A DNA stretch of 64,000 bases from Paludibacter sp. (lineage in GTDB: Bacteria; Bacteroidota; Bacteroidia; Bacteroidales; Paludibacteraceae). Both the position numbers and the translations under genes were made by a program. The stretch lies in the NCBI GenBank assembly GCA_023666945.1, contig JAMPAY010000001.1, positions 1 to 64,000 on the forward strand, written 5' to 3'. Positions 46,932 through 56,153 of this stretch are shown here, piece by piece. The notes under the pieces were generated by a model. It was not told where the DNA came from and searched no databases. It was given only the letters and a program-made list of their open reading frames with translations. Each line of letters begins with the position of its first letter. Positions within the stretch are counted from its first letter, which is position 1.

Positions 46932-47402
46932 TCAATAAGACGTACGTTGTGTGGATGCGTAGTTGATTTTCAGCGCATACGCACGGCGTAATGCCTGCTT
47001 AATATCGGCAATTACACCCATACGAGTATCTTTGTCAGCCTTAATAGAAACCGTCATAAGACCTTGATCTTGCTCTGCCATTGCGGAACGCTCGTTAACA
47101 ATATAATTCTCAATCTCCGATACTTCTGCGAATGCATCATCCAATTGAATACGTGTTTCCGCACCATATTGTTTGCGGAATTCTTCCGTAGGAGTACCGA
47201 CATAGATGTAACGAACCAGCGATTTCTTCTCTAACTTGGTAAGTTCAGTAGCCTGTGGCGACTGGATACGTACCTTATAAGAGACCTCCTTCATAGAGGT
47301 TACCGTCATGAAGAAGAACAAGAGCATGAAGATAATATCCGGCAGTGAAGACGTATTCAACGCCGGCATTTCACGTTTTTCGGAACGACGAATCTTAGCC
47401 AT
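46932..47402 (-). CDS. exbD: ExbD-type biopolymer transport protein
   Basis: This 156-residue protein has one N-terminal helix carrying the proton-site Asp in SLPDIIFMLLFFFM, followed by a periplasmic domain. It works with the ExbB protein encoded upstream to energise TonB-dependent outer-membrane transport. It overlaps the preceding exbD by one base. Two ExbD proteins in tandem is the usual Bacteroidetes layout. Confidence 0.88.
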   Translation of the reverse strand: MAKIRRSEKREMPALNTSSLPDIIFMLLFFFMTVTSMKEVSYKVRIQSPQATELTKLEKKSLVRYIYVGTPTEEFRKQYGAETRIQLDDAFAEVSEIENYIVNERSAMAEQDQGLMTVSIKADKDTRMGVIADIKQALRRAYALKINYASTQRTSY

Positions 47403-47986
47403 TACTTGTTTCCTCCATAATTTTTAGGTTCTGCCTCAGATATCTTTTGCGGATACACCTTTTGAACAAGACGTTGCAATTCTTCATCTAATTCAGCATA
47501 TCCTTTATTGAATTTCATCCGTGCATAATCATCGCGCAACTCGTTATACGCAGCCACCAATTCATTTTGCACATCCAAATAAGCCTGATACTGTGTATCC
47601 ACGTCATTCTGTACGGAGATAACATGGTCTTTCGTATAGGTAACCTCTCCCAAACCTTCGATTGTTTCAGTAAACAACTCCGGCAGATTGGCATCGTTAT
47701 TCGGATTGGCAATAAATTCTTTGGCTTTCTCGCGAAGTTGTTTGATATCCAATTCTTGTCCTTGTACCAAGAGTTGGTTCATCGAGTTGATTTTCACAAC
47801 AAAGATGTTACGCTTCTTGATATCGAAGTCTTCTACTTTTTGGTCAGGCGGGACGGGAGCCGGCAAACGGCGCGCCAATCCCTGATTAACATCCATTGAT
47901 GTGGTCACCAAAAAGAAGATGAGCAACAGGAAAGAAATGTCAGCCATCGAGCTTGCGTTAAGCGCGGGAACTTTTTTCTTTGCCAT
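47402..47986 (-). CDS. exbD: ExbD-type biopolymer transport protein
   Basis: This 194-residue protein has an N-terminal membrane helix with the conserved Asp in SSMADISFLLLIFFLV. The periplasmic domain has a longer helical insertion (TQYQAYLDVQNELVAAYNELRDDY, in parts) than its neighbour. It partners ExbB in proton-driven energy transfer to TonB. It lies 20 bp after the small membrane protein gene. Confidence 0.88.
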   Translation of the reverse strand: MAKKKVPALNASSMADISFLLLIFFLVTTSMDVNQGLARRLPAPVPPDQKVEDFDIKKRNIFVVKINSMNQLLVQGQELDIKQLREKAKEFIANPNNDANLPELFTETIEGLGEVTYTKDHVISVQNDVDTQYQAYLDVQNELVAAYNELRDDYARMKFNKGYAELDEELQRLVQKVYPQKISEAEPKNYGGNK

Positions 47987-48006
47987 AAGTTTTGCTTGTT
48001 AACAGA

Positions 48007-48513
48007 TTATTTTTTTACTCTTGAGTAAATGGCGCCCCATATAATAGCAAGCACCGTACCCGCTACCAATATATAGGTAGCATACATGACAGCGTCAGTA
48101 AACTGCGCCCAACCGCCAACATTTTCAGTTCCTTCGTAGCCGAGAATCTGTACTTCTTCGGGACTACCCAAGAACCAACAAACTACAAGCACTGCAACAA
48201 AGGCAACCAATATGCCTAAAGATTTGAGAGCGGATTTCTTGTCAGATTGACATGTACCAACGAACCCTGCTATTACAGCATAGAGCGTTGCAACAATAGC
48301 CAATCCCAACAATGTATAGCAGAAGTAGATAAGCGGATTCGTATAGTTGGGGATATCCAACATGTCGCCCGCTACTTCCAAAGTGCCCTCGCTTCCTCCT
48401 AAGTGTAGCAAAACTACTGCAGAGAAACACGCACATCCTATCAGCAAGATGCCGAGCACTACTTTTGGGAATATATCAATAAACTTTTTCATTTTTCTCG
48501 ATTTGTTAGACAA
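48007..48513 (-). CDS. four-helix membrane protein of the ExbBD locus
   Basis: This 168-residue protein has four predicted helices (about 10-33, 52-84, 94-113, 140-162). No catalytic motif is visible. It is nearly always found between exbB and exbD in Bacteroidales, so it is presumably an accessory part of the TonB-energising complex, but its activity is not known. Confidence 0.75.
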   Translation of the reverse strand: MSNKSRKMKKFIDIFPKVVLGILLIGCACFSAVVLLHLGGSEGTLEVAGDMLDIPNYTNPLIYFCYTLLGLAIVATLYAVIAGFVGTCQSDKKSALKSLGILVAFVAVLVVCWFLGSPEEVQILGYEGTENVGGWAQFTDAVMYATYILVAGTVLAIIWGAIYSRVKK

Positions 48514-48564
48514 CTACAATTTCGGGGCTATGCCCCACTTTCTGCTTAATCGAATAGAATCAGA

Positions 48565-49392
48565 TTAAGCCTTTTGTGCTTCATCGTACTTGATAACGAT
48601 ATCCAAGAGAGAGATAGAACTATCTTCCATTTCGTTAACAAGACCTTCAACCAACGAAAGAATGTAGTTGTAGAAGATTTGCAGAACAACTGCAATAACC
48701 AAACCGAGCAATGTTGTCAACAGAGCGACTTTAATACCACCGGCAACAACGGTAGCCGAGATATCACCTACTTGCTGAATTTTATCGAATGCCTGAATCA
48801 TACCAATAATTGTTCCCAAGAATCCTAATGAAGGAGCGATGGCAATAAAGAGTGTAATCCAAGACAAGTTCTTTTCCAACAAACCAAGTTGAACACCACC
48901 ATAAGAAGAAACAGTCTTCTCTACTACTTCGATACCCTCGTCGTAGCGCGACAGACCCTGATAGAAGATACTTGCAACAGGTCCACGTGTATTGCGGCAA
49001 ACATCCAAAGCCTTTTCGATACCGCCTTCGTTGAGGGCTGCTTCTATATTAGCCAATAGTTTTTTGGTATTTGTCTTTGAGAGGCTGAGGTATATAATAC
49101 GCTCGATGCAAAGTGCCAAACCAAATACCAAGGTAAGGATAGTCAATCCCATAAAGAAAGCACCACCTTCGATGAACTTTGTTTTCAAGGTCTTGTGAAG
49201 AGCCACCAGTGCGTTATCATCCGACACCTCTGCAACTTCAGCAATTTCCGTTTCCTCTACTTCCTCAACAACGGGAGCATCGGTCAGTACTTCTTCGGCA
49301 GTCACCTGTTCCGCTTCTTGAGCCATTACCAATACGTTGTTACCCATTAAGAGTACCGCAATAACCGTAAGGGTTGCAAATAGTTTTTTCAT
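48565..49392 (-). CDS. exbB: MotA/TolQ/ExbB proton channel family protein
   Basis: This 275-residue protein has a signal-like N-terminus (KKLFATLTVIAVLLMGNNVLVMA), a Glu/Val-rich periplasmic segment, then three helices with the family motif APSLGFLGTIIGMIQAFDKI and VAGGIKVALLTTLLGLVIAV. With the ExbD proteins it forms the proton channel that powers TonB. The N-terminal acidic segment is typical of Bacteroidetes ExbB. Confidence 0.9.
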   Translation of the reverse strand: MKKLFATLTVIAVLLMGNNVLVMAQEAEQVTAEEVLTDAPVVEEVEETEIAEVAEVSDDNALVALHKTLKTKFIEGGAFFMGLTILTLVFGLALCIERIIYLSLSKTNTKKLLANIEAALNEGGIEKALDVCRNTRGPVASIFYQGLSRYDEGIEVVEKTVSSYGGVQLGLLEKNLSWITLFIAIAPSLGFLGTIIGMIQAFDKIQQVGDISATVVAGGIKVALLTTLLGLVIAVVLQIFYNYILSLVEGLVNEMEDSSISLLDIVIKYDEAQKA

Positions 49393-49500
49393 TTTGTCTG
49401 TGATTTAAAAGTTATGTTTGTGTAAATTATTCTCCTTTTAATACATATACAGCCGCCGTGCTCCAGAGCATCGACGGCTCTACTTCCGTACTTGGTTTTG

Positions 49501-49588
49501 CGGAGAGACGGGGATTCGAACCCCGGAAACCCTTTTGGAGTTTACACGCTTTCCAGGCGTGCCTCTTCAACCACTCGAGCATCTCTCC
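49501..49588 (-). tRNA. tRNA-Ser (anticodon GGA)
   Basis: An 88-nt class II tRNA with acceptor GGAGAGA/TCTCTCC, anticodon stem CACGC/GCGTG around CTGGAAA (anticodon GGA), a long variable arm and T arm CGGGG-TTCGAAT-CCCCG. CCA is not encoded. Confidence 0.94.
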
Positions 49589-49613
49589 TTAATTCGTATA
49601 AGTCATCAAAACA

Positions 49614-49631
49614 CCCCTACAAAACAAGGGG
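49614..49631 (-). terminator. short hairpin after tatD
   Basis: CCCCT and AGGGG flank an 8-base loop. On the minus strand the stem is followed by TGTTTTG. It lies about 90 bp after the tatD stop and before tRNA-Ser. Confidence 0.4.
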
Positions 49632-49724
49632 CTGAGCAAATCGGCGGTAAAATTACAAAAAAAATACGGAACGCCAACACACTAACCCGTTTTTTTTTGT
49701 TTTTTGTGCATTTTCCCCTCCTTT

Positions 49725-50504
49725 TCAAAGGCGAAACAGTTCTTTGGCAGTAGCGGTAGTTATTTTCAACACCTGTTCAACACCAACCCCATACACCTCC
49801 GCCAAGCGTTGTGCCACATATATCATATAAGCACTCTCATTACGCTCTCCCCTATGCGGCACCGGAGCCAAATAGGGAGCATCTGTTTCCAGCACCAACA
49901 TTTCCAACGGGATACCCACCAAGTGTTGTGCCAACTTTGCATTTTTAAAAGTAATGACGCCTCCTATACCTAAATGCAGTCCTAACTTAATGACTTGCAG
50001 AGCCACTTCATGACTTCCGGAAAAACAGTGCATGACACCTCGTAACGCCCCTCCGCCTTGTTTTGCTTGTTGTTTTACTTCCTGTAAGATACGCAAACAA
50101 TCTTCGGTAGCATCGCGAGAATGAATCATTACCGGCAAATCTTCAGTTACCGCCCATAGCAGTTGCATCCGAAAAGCCTCCTGCTGCTCTGTTTTGTAAG
50201 TAGTATCGAAATGATAGTCCAGACCTATTTCACCGACAGCCACCCATTTCCGCTCGTGCAATGCAGATTGCAACTGTTGCAGATCGTCTTTGTAGCGTTC
50301 TCCTATTTCCTCGGGATGCAAGCCTAATGCCGGCAGCAGATATCCCGGATAGCGCTCACACACAGCCGGTACCGTGCGAAGCGATTTCACATTTACGCCC
50401 GGCACCAAAATACGTTCGACTCCTGCTTCTTGCTGCCGCAAAATAAATTCATCCAAATCAGAAGCATATACTTCATCATCTATATGGCAATGCGTATCAA
50501 TCAT
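49725..50504 (-). CDS. tatD: TatD family metal-dependent hydrolase
   Basis: This 259-residue TIM-barrel nuclease-like hydrolase has the metal ligand motif DTHCHIDDEVY at the N-terminus, GEIGLDYHFD, MIHSRDA, MHCFSGS and LETDAPYLAP. All metal-binding positions are present. The family acts on DNA 3' ends. It lies 3 bp after queA and is the last gene of the group. Confidence 0.93.
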   Translation of the reverse strand: MIDTHCHIDDEVYASDLDEFILRQQEAGVERILVPGVNVKSLRTVPAVCERYPGYLLPALGLHPEEIGERYKDDLQQLQSALHERKWVAVGEIGLDYHFDTTYKTEQQEAFRMQLLWAVTEDLPVMIHSRDATEDCLRILQEVKQQAKQGGGALRGVMHCFSGSHEVALQVIKLGLHLGIGGVITFKNAKLAQHLVGIPLEMLVLETDAPYLAPVPHRGERNESAYMIYVAQRLAEVYGVGVEQVLKITTATAKELFRL

Positions 50505-50507
50505 AGA

Positions 50508-51734
50508 TTATTCAGTTGTAGTTCTAAACAAGAGTGAACTATCGCCATAACTCAGAAAGCGGAAATCATGCGCCAATGCATAATCGTATATATGCTTCCA
50601 ATCTCCCCCCACAAATGCACTCACCAGCAATAGCAATGTACTTTTAGGCTGATGAAAATTGGTAATAAGCATATCGACCACCCGAAAACGATAGCCCGGC
50701 TTTATCATTATCTGTGTTTCCGCATGCAATGCTTCTTGCCCCGTCTGTTTCAGATATTCCACAATGTACTCCAACGCTTCGGTGAGTGACATATCGTACT
50801 CTTTCTCGTAGGGTTCGAATTGCTCAACATGCAAGTTGCAGTCTTTCCACTCCGTTCGCGCCATCTGTGCCAATCGCACACCTATATAATATAAACTTTC
50901 CAGTGTACGCATTGAGGTTGTACCGACAGCACAAATATGTCCCTGCTTGCGTCTCAAATCGTACAAAGTCCGTACCGGGACCGAAATAATCTCGGTATGC
51001 ATGGTATGCATATTGGCATCGGCAGTCTTGACCGGCTGAAACGTTCCCGCCCCAACATGCAGTGTCAGTTCGGTGATTTCAATGCCACGACAATGCAAGT
51101 CAGCAAGCACATCGTCCGTAAAATGCAGCCCCGCCGTAGGTGCAGCCACCGATCCTTTGATGCGCGAATATACAGTTTGATAAGTTGTCTTATCGCTCTC
51201 TTCCGTTGCACGATTAAGATATGGAGGGATAGGCAATTCTCCCATTGCATCGAGCAATTCGGCAAAAGAAACATTTGTATTATCCCAAGAGAATCTCACC
51301 TCGTGTGTATTGCCCATCGTAGAAATCAGTTCAGCACTTAACTCACACATCCCACTATCCAAAGTGACCGAAGTCGATAATGCTCCTCCTTTCCACTTTT
51401 TAAGATTCCCCACCATACACTTCCACGTACAACCATCCGTAGAAGATAGATTGAGTTGATAGTCGTGAGGAGAAAGAGGTTCCAAACAGAACACTTCTAT
51501 ACGCGCTCCTGTCGCTTTATGAAAGATCAAGCGTGCCTGAATGACACGCGTATTATTATATACCAACAATGTATCAGCAGGCAAACTATCACCAATATGA
51601 CAAAACACATCCTCGCCGACCTTTCCTTCTTTATAAATCAACAACTTCGACCTATCGCGTTGCGATAGCGGATATTTGGCTATCCGTTCATCCGACAAGG
51701 GGTAATTATAATCTTCTATCAACAATTCTTCCAT
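50508..51734 (-). CDS. queA: S-adenosylmethionine:tRNA ribosyltransferase-isomerase
   Basis: This 408-residue enzyme adds the cyclopentene ring of queuosine to tRNA from S-adenosylmethionine. The N-terminal block EDYNYPLSDERIAKYPLSQRD (in parts), SVAAPTAGLHFT, HVGAGTFQPV and NFHQPKSTLLLLVSAFVGG are conserved. It is longer than E. coli QueA, mainly in the middle, as in other Bacteroidetes. It lies 33 bp after the methyltransferase gene. Confidence 0.94.
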   Translation of the reverse strand: MEELLIEDYNYPLSDERIAKYPLSQRDRSKLLIYKEGKVGEDVFCHIGDSLPADTLLVYNNTRVIQARLIFHKATGARIEVFCLEPLSPHDYQLNLSSTDGCTWKCMVGNLKKWKGGALSTSVTLDSGMCELSAELISTMGNTHEVRFSWDNTNVSFAELLDAMGELPIPPYLNRATEESDKTTYQTVYSRIKGSVAAPTAGLHFTDDVLADLHCRGIEITELTLHVGAGTFQPVKTADANMHTMHTEIISVPVRTLYDLRRKQGHICAVGTTSMRTLESLYYIGVRLAQMARTEWKDCNLHVEQFEPYEKEYDMSLTEALEYIVEYLKQTGQEALHAETQIMIKPGYRFRVVDMLITNFHQPKSTLLLLVSAFVGGDWKHIYDYALAHDFRFLSYGDSSLLFRTTTE

Positions 51735-51767
51735 AGCATTTTTCTCTTCATCTGCACTTCCACAACA

Positions 51768-52940
51768 TCATTTCCGCTTATGAGAAGTACGTTGTTTGTA
51801 TTCTTTATGATTACCCTGAAACAATTCGTACTTAACAAAGTGGCAATCCAACTCACCATTCAGCAGTTTGATGCGCTGCGCCGGTTTCAATCCGATACAC
51901 TTAAGGGCATCTTCGTTAGAAGACAACACCCATGCCGTACTACCTGCAAACTTATGTTTGAGCATAGCCCCCAAATCATCGTATAATTGCTGTATATCTT
52001 TAGGTTCCAAGCGTTCGCCATAAGGAGGGTTAGTCAACAACAAACAATTATTACATGGAGGCTGAAGATTCTGCAAAGCAGTTTGGTGTAAAGTAATGTA
52101 TTTTTGCAGCCCTGCACTCTTAATATTCTTTTCCGCCACACGAATAGCATAGAATGATGAATCGGAACCATAAATATGATGCTGATACTCTCGTTCATCG
52201 GAGTCATCATTGTAGAGCATTTCAAACAGTTGCTCATCAAAATCATCCCATTTCTCAAAAGCGAAACCCTGCCGATAAATTCCCGGCGGTATATTCAGTG
52301 CTATCATGGCTGCTTCTATCAAGAACGTACCACTACCACACATCGGGTCTACAAAATCCGTATTGCCATTCCAGCCGGCCAAGAGCAACATACCTGCAGC
52401 CAAGGCTTCGTTTATAGGAGCAGCCGTCTGCTCGGCACGCCAACCTCGCTTGTGAAGCGATTCTCCGGAACTATCAAGGCTTACCGTTACTTTATCTTGT
52501 GCAATATGGACATTGATATACAAATCAGGTTTTGTAACCTGTACGTTCGGGCGTTTACCATAGCGTTCGTTAAAAGAATCCGCGATAGCATCTTTAACTC
52601 TATAGGTTACATACTTTGAGTGTCTAAACATATCGGAATAGACAGTACTATCTATTGCAAATGAAGAATTGACATTCAAGTAGTTCTCCCACTGAATTTT
52701 CTTCACTTCTTCATATACCTCATCCGCATCTTTAGCCCGAAACGATGCGATAGGTTTCAACACACGTGAAGCGGTACGCAGCCACAAGTTGGCCTTATAC
52801 ATCAAAGCCTTATCGCCCGTAAAACCGACGGCACGTCGTTCTATCTGCACATTGTTTGCTCCTAAAGCAACCAATTCGCTCGCCAATACTTCTTCCAACC
52901 CCTTAAAGGTCTTGGCTATCATTGCATATTCCTTATTCAT
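51768..52940 (-). CDS. THUMP domain class I RNA methyltransferase (RlmL-like)
   Basis: This 390-residue protein has an N-terminal ferredoxin-like/THUMP region (about 1-160) followed by a Rossmann methyltransferase with DPMCGSGTFLIEAA (SAM site) and LTNPPYGERL (catalytic NPPY for N2-guanine methylation). It corresponds to the N-terminal half of E. coli RlmKL, which makes m2G2445 in 23S rRNA; the target here is inferred. A -7-like TACCTTTG is present upstream (52996-53003, minus). Confidence 0.9.
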   Translation of the reverse strand: MNKEYAMIAKTFKGLEEVLASELVALGANNVQIERRAVGFTGDKALMYKANLWLRTASRVLKPIASFRAKDADEVYEEVKKIQWENYLNVNSSFAIDSTVYSDMFRHSKYVTYRVKDAIADSFNERYGKRPNVQVTKPDLYINVHIAQDKVTVSLDSSGESLHKRGWRAEQTAAPINEALAAGMLLLAGWNGNTDFVDPMCGSGTFLIEAAMIALNIPPGIYRQGFAFEKWDDFDEQLFEMLYNDDSDEREYQHHIYGSDSSFYAIRVAEKNIKSAGLQKYITLHQTALQNLQPPCNNCLLLTNPPYGERLEPKDIQQLYDDLGAMLKHKFAGSTAWVLSSNEDALKCIGLKPAQRIKLLNGELDCHFVKYELFQGNHKEYKQRTSHKRK

Positions 52941-53039
52941 ATTCTATTAACCTATTTCACATACATTTATTCCATTGCACAAGCAAAACATTCTGCAAAG
53001 GTATTATCCTATTCTATCTTCGTCCATAGCAAACCAACC

Positions 53040-54305
53040 TTAATAACGTAACCATTTCCACAATTCAGCCCAAGAAGGTTTCTTTCCATACATAAGAATT
53101 CCCGTACGATAGATTTTTCCCGCCAACCAAGTACTCCCCACAAAAGAAACTATAAGGATGAAGATCGAAAGCCCTATTTCCCACCACGCCACATCAAAAG
53201 GCAGACGCACCAACATCACGATAGGCGAAGTAAAGGGAATCATAGAACACCAGAAAGCCAAAGGTCCATCGGGATTCTGCGCACTATAGATGGCCGCATA
53301 CATTGCAAAAACGATGGGTATAGTAAGAATCAACGAAAACTGTTGGGTATCCGTTTCGTTGTCAACTGCAGAGCCAAATGCAGCAAAGAAAGACGCATAC
53401 AACAGATAGCCACAAAGAAAATACACCACAAACAACACCAACAGACTCGGGACATCCACCGCTTGCAAAGCCTTCAGCAATTCTATAGTATCACTACCAG
53501 CCGCCATTGCACTGTCCGCACCGGAGGAAACCATTGGGAGTACCACTCCAAAACAGAAGGTCAACAAGACAACCCACAAAAAGAACTGCGTAAGCCCCAC
53601 CAATGCTATTCCTATAATCTTACCCATCATCAGTTGGAACGGGCGCACAGATGAGACCATAACTTCCATAATACGATTGGACTTTTCCTGTACCACCCCC
53701 GACATCACTTGCGCACCATATAAAACAATAAACATATAGATCAAGAAAGCCGACAACATTCCGACCACTTCTGCCAATTCAGCAGAACCCTGCTTTTCTT
53801 CATCGTTATCGCCCCACTTAATAGTCGTTATCGGCACTTCTGTTTGCACATCACGAATAATCTGCGACAAATCGGGAATATTATAGTCATCCAACTTCTG
53901 CTGTTCCACGAATTTTCCCAACGTACTCCGCAAATATGCCATCATTTCCACGTTAGCCTGTTTATCGGAATAATAGATTACATTGCCTTCCGGTTTCGCA
54001 AGATTTCCTGTTATACAAAGAAATCCTGTAACATCCGTATATTCCGTCCGAGCCTCCGTCAAACTATCTTCCGTATAGATAAAATGAAAGGCAGCCGTAT
54101 CTGCAAATACCGAACGATACAATCCAGACGAATCGATAACAACCACAGTTCTCTGCGTATCGCTCTTTGCCTGCGAGAGCAAAATCGGCAACGCGACAAT
54201 TCCTACCAACAGCAATGGAGTTAACAGAGTAAGCAGTATAAACGATTTTTTACAGACACGCGTTTTATACTCGCGTCCGATGATAAGGGCTATTTTTGAT
54301 TGCAT
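53040..54305 (-). CDS. ABC transporter permease (NatB-like)
   Basis: This 421-residue permease has one N-terminal helix (about 20-42), a large external domain (about 43-185) and five or six C-terminal helices, with the ABC-2 motif QEKSNRIMEVMVSSVRPFQLMMGKI in parts. It resembles NatB, the sodium-efflux permease. It overlaps the ATPase gene by 16 bp, so the two form one exporter. The substrate is not known. Confidence 0.87.
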   Translation of the reverse strand: MQSKIALIIGREYKTRVCKKSFILLTLLTPLLLVGIVALPILLSQAKSDTQRTVVVIDSSGLYRSVFADTAAFHFIYTEDSLTEARTEYTDVTGFLCITGNLAKPEGNVIYYSDKQANVEMMAYLRSTLGKFVEQQKLDDYNIPDLSQIIRDVQTEVPITTIKWGDNDEEKQGSAELAEVVGMLSAFLIYMFIVLYGAQVMSGVVQEKSNRIMEVMVSSVRPFQLMMGKIIGIALVGLTQFFLWVVLLTFCFGVVLPMVSSGADSAMAAGSDTIELLKALQAVDVPSLLVLFVVYFLCGYLLYASFFAAFGSAVDNETDTQQFSLILTIPIVFAMYAAIYSAQNPDGPLAFWCSMIPFTSPIVMLVRLPFDVAWWEIGLSIFILIVSFVGSTWLAGKIYRTGILMYGKKPSWAELWKWLRY

Positions 54306-55174
54306 ACAGTTTGAATAAATATATCATTCATACGCGGAAGGATTTCTTCAAACGCAACTATCTCGGCGGTTTCCGCAAGTTGTTTCAGCAGTTGACTATT
54401 GGTCTGCGAAGATTCTTTTTGTACTACATATTCGTACACACCTCCTTTAGTATTTAGAGGAGTATATTCAGGCAAAGCATTTCGCGTAAGCAAGCGGAAC
54501 AAATGCGTCTTATACATTTCCCTTATAGCAGCCACTTCCCCTTGCAGCACTATACGCCCATGATTGATAAGAGAAATTTCCCGGCAAAGTGTTTCTACCG
54601 ACTCCATATTATGCGTACTCAAAATAACCGTAGTACCCTCCCTGTTCAAGCGAAGCACTTCTTGCCGGATTTGTTCCGCATTAACGGGATCAAATCCCGA
54701 AAAAGGTTCATCTAAAATCAACAATTCCGGGCGATGAATGACCGTTGCCACAAACTGCACTTTCTGCGCCATTCCCTTGGACAATTCTTCGATTTTCTTA
54801 TCTCTCCAGTCACCTATATCAAAGCGGTCGAACCACTGTCTCATCTCCAGTTCCGCATCGTGGCGCGACAGTCCCTTAAGGCGTGCCAAATACAGCACCT
54901 GTTCCCCCACCTTCATCTTCTTATATAACCCACGTTCCTCCGGCAGATAGCCAATATGCGCTGCATCTCTCAACGTAATGCACCGTCCACTCAGCAATGC
55001 ACTTCCGCTATCAGGAGCAGTAATACCATTAATAATACGAATGAGTGTGGTTTTTCCCGCTCCATTAGGTCCCAACAAACCGTAGACCGTACCCTGCGGT
55101 ACCACAAGCGACACATCATCCAATGCCCGCTGCTGCCCAAAAGATTTGTCTACATGTTCTACTTGTAACAACAT
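54290..55174 (-). CDS. ABC transporter ATP-binding protein (NatA-like)
   Basis: This protein of about 294 residues has Walker A GPNGAGKTTLIRII, signature motif ELSKGMAQKVQF, Walker B LLILDEPFSGFDP and switch His in ILSTHNME. The C-terminal extension is typical of NatA/YhaQ proteins. The frame is open to 55276, but a promoter (55193-55223) lies in that extension, so the start is the ATG at 55174. It exports an unknown substrate with the permease encoded next to it. Confidence 0.9.
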   Translation of the reverse strand: MLLQVEHVDKSFGQQRALDDVSLVVPQGTVYGLLGPNGAGKTTLIRIINGITAPDSGSALLSGRCITLRDAAHIGYLPEERGLYKKMKVGEQVLYLARLKGLSRHDAELEMRQWFDRFDIGDWRDKKIEELSKGMAQKVQFVATVIHRPELLILDEPFSGFDPVNAEQIRQEVLRLNREGTTVILSTHNMESVETLCREISLINHGRIVLQGEVAAIREMYKTHLFRLLTRNALPEYTPLNTKGGVYEYVVQKESSQTNSQLLKQLAETAEIVAFEEILPRMNDIFIQTVCNQK

Positions 55175-55192
55175 ATATCTCTTTATTTGTTG

Positions 55193-55223
55193 CAAAAGTA
55201 CTACTATTTTTTTGTTGATACAA
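55193..55223 (-). promoter_or_regulatory. promoter of the ABC exporter operon
   Basis: On the minus strand, TTG (55221-55223) and TACTTTTG (55193-55200) have a 20-bp spacer, less than 20 bp from the ATG at 55174. Confidence 0.8.
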
Positions 55224-55311
55224 GTTTCGGCTAAGATAAAGACAGATACGGTGATTTGAGGCGTAAAATCGAACAAGAAATCGTTTTTTTACAAAATGAT
55301 AGTTCGACAAG

Positions 55312-55355
55312 GTCTCGTCGAAGTCTCGTTACCGTCCCGTTATGGTCTCGTAAGA
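55312..55355. repeat. four tandem 11-bp repeats with a GTCTCGT core
   Basis: GTCTCGT, GTCTCGT, GTCCCGT and GTCTCGT start at 55312, 55323, 55334 and 55345, each followed by four variable bases. A 7-bp core plus a 4-bp spacer gives exactly one helical turn per unit, the layout of binding sites for OmpR/PhoB-type winged-helix regulators. It lies about 90 bp upstream of the exporter -33 element. Confidence 0.7.
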
Positions 55356-55643
55356 AAATTTTACCTGCAAATAACTTTGAGCGCAAGACAAAAACAAATT
55401 GCTCAAGAAAAATACTTTTATTTTATAAAGAAAAGTATCATTTAGACAAATAAAGCAGGATAAAATAACTCTGCCGGTTTACGAGAATTGCAATAAGCAC
55501 AAATACCGAGGGTATCAGGGCACCAAACGGTACATATACAGTATTCAACATTCAATTTACATTGCAAAATATGGTGCATGATTGAAAGTTTCGTCATAGA
55601 ATATTGTACCTTCACAAAAAAAAGAGAATAAAGACCATAAAAA

Positions 55644-55677
55644 AAGAGAAATCGGAATTCATATTCCAATTTCTCTT
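55644..55677 (-). terminator. terminator of the tRNA array
   Basis: AAGAGAAAT-C-GGAAT and ATTCC-A-ATTTCTCTT form a 15-position stem with one mismatch and a 4-base loop. The minus-strand product ends in TTTTTTT. It lies 5 bp after the last tRNA. Confidence 0.8.
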
Positions 55678-55681
55678 CCAG

Positions 55682-55765
55682 TGCGCAGGATGAGACTCGA
55701 ACTCACACGATCTTGCGACCACTACCCCCTCAAAGTAGCGTGTATACCAATTTCACCACCTGCGC
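55682..55765 (-). tRNA. tRNA-Leu (anticodon GAG)
   Basis: An 84-nt class II tRNA with acceptor GCGCAGG/CCTGCGC, anticodon stem CTACT/GGTAG around TTGAGGG (anticodon GAG), a long variable arm and T arm with GTTCGAG. It is the last of three tRNAs read from one promoter. Confidence 0.93.
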
Positions 55766-55859
55766 ATAATCAGGAAATATCTGATCCTAAAAGACCTAAA
55801 TCCAATTGGAATCATTTTATTTCCTTTTCATCAAAATAAAACACCATTTTCTTCCCCGG

Positions 55860-55941
55860 TGCCCGGAACAGGACTCGAACCTGCACGTCTCTCAACACTC
55901 GCACCTGAAACGAGCGCGTCTACCAATTCCGCCATCCGGGC
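55860..55941 (-). tRNA. tRNA-Leu (anticodon CAG)
   Basis: An 82-nt class II tRNA with acceptor GCCCGGA/TCCGGGC, anticodon stem CTCGT/GCGAG around TTCAGGT (anticodon CAG), a long variable arm and T arm CAGG-TTCGAGT-CCTG. It is the middle gene of the array. Confidence 0.93.
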
Positions 55942-55995
55942 AAAGTCTCTCATTAAGAGAAAAAACGCAGAACCACTGTCCTGCACCTTGGCTTG

Positions 55996-56068
55996 AGCGG
56001 AAAACGGGACTCGAACCCGCGACCCCAACCTTGGCAAGGTTGTGCTCTACCAACTGAGCTATTTCCGC
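55996..56068 (-). tRNA. tRNA-Gly (anticodon GCC)
   Basis: A 73-nt cloverleaf with acceptor GCGGAAA/TTTCCGC, D arm GCTCAGTTGGTAGAGC, anticodon stem CAACC/GGTTG around TTGCCAA (anticodon GCC) and T arm GCGGG-TTCGAGT-CCCGT. It is first in the array. Confidence 0.94.
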
Positions 56069-56153
56069 ATTTGCTGAAAAGATTGCCCTACAAAGGTTTC
56101 CTCCGAAACCTCGCTTCTCTCAAGGAGAATACACATCTTTTCGAAAGCGGTTG

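Larger units (their letters stand above)
55175..55681. other. 507-bp intergenic region upstream of the ABC exporter
   Basis: From right to left it holds the tRNA terminator (55644-55677), about 280 bp of A/T-rich sequence with a possible 7-bp hairpin near 55422-55440 and no gene, four 11-bp tandem repeats (55312-55355), and the exporter promoter (55193-55223). Confidence 0.6.

Noticed and set aside
49681-49710. T-rich run as a terminator or slippage site
   Set aside because: There is no stem beside it, and it lies beyond the stop of tatD with no gene to affect.
54290-55276. Long start for the ABC ATPase at 55276
   Set aside because: The promoter at 55193-55223 lies in the extension, so translation must begin at 55174.
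55312-55355. CRISPR array
   Set aside because: The units are 11 bp with 4-bp spacers, far too short, and no cas genes are nearby.
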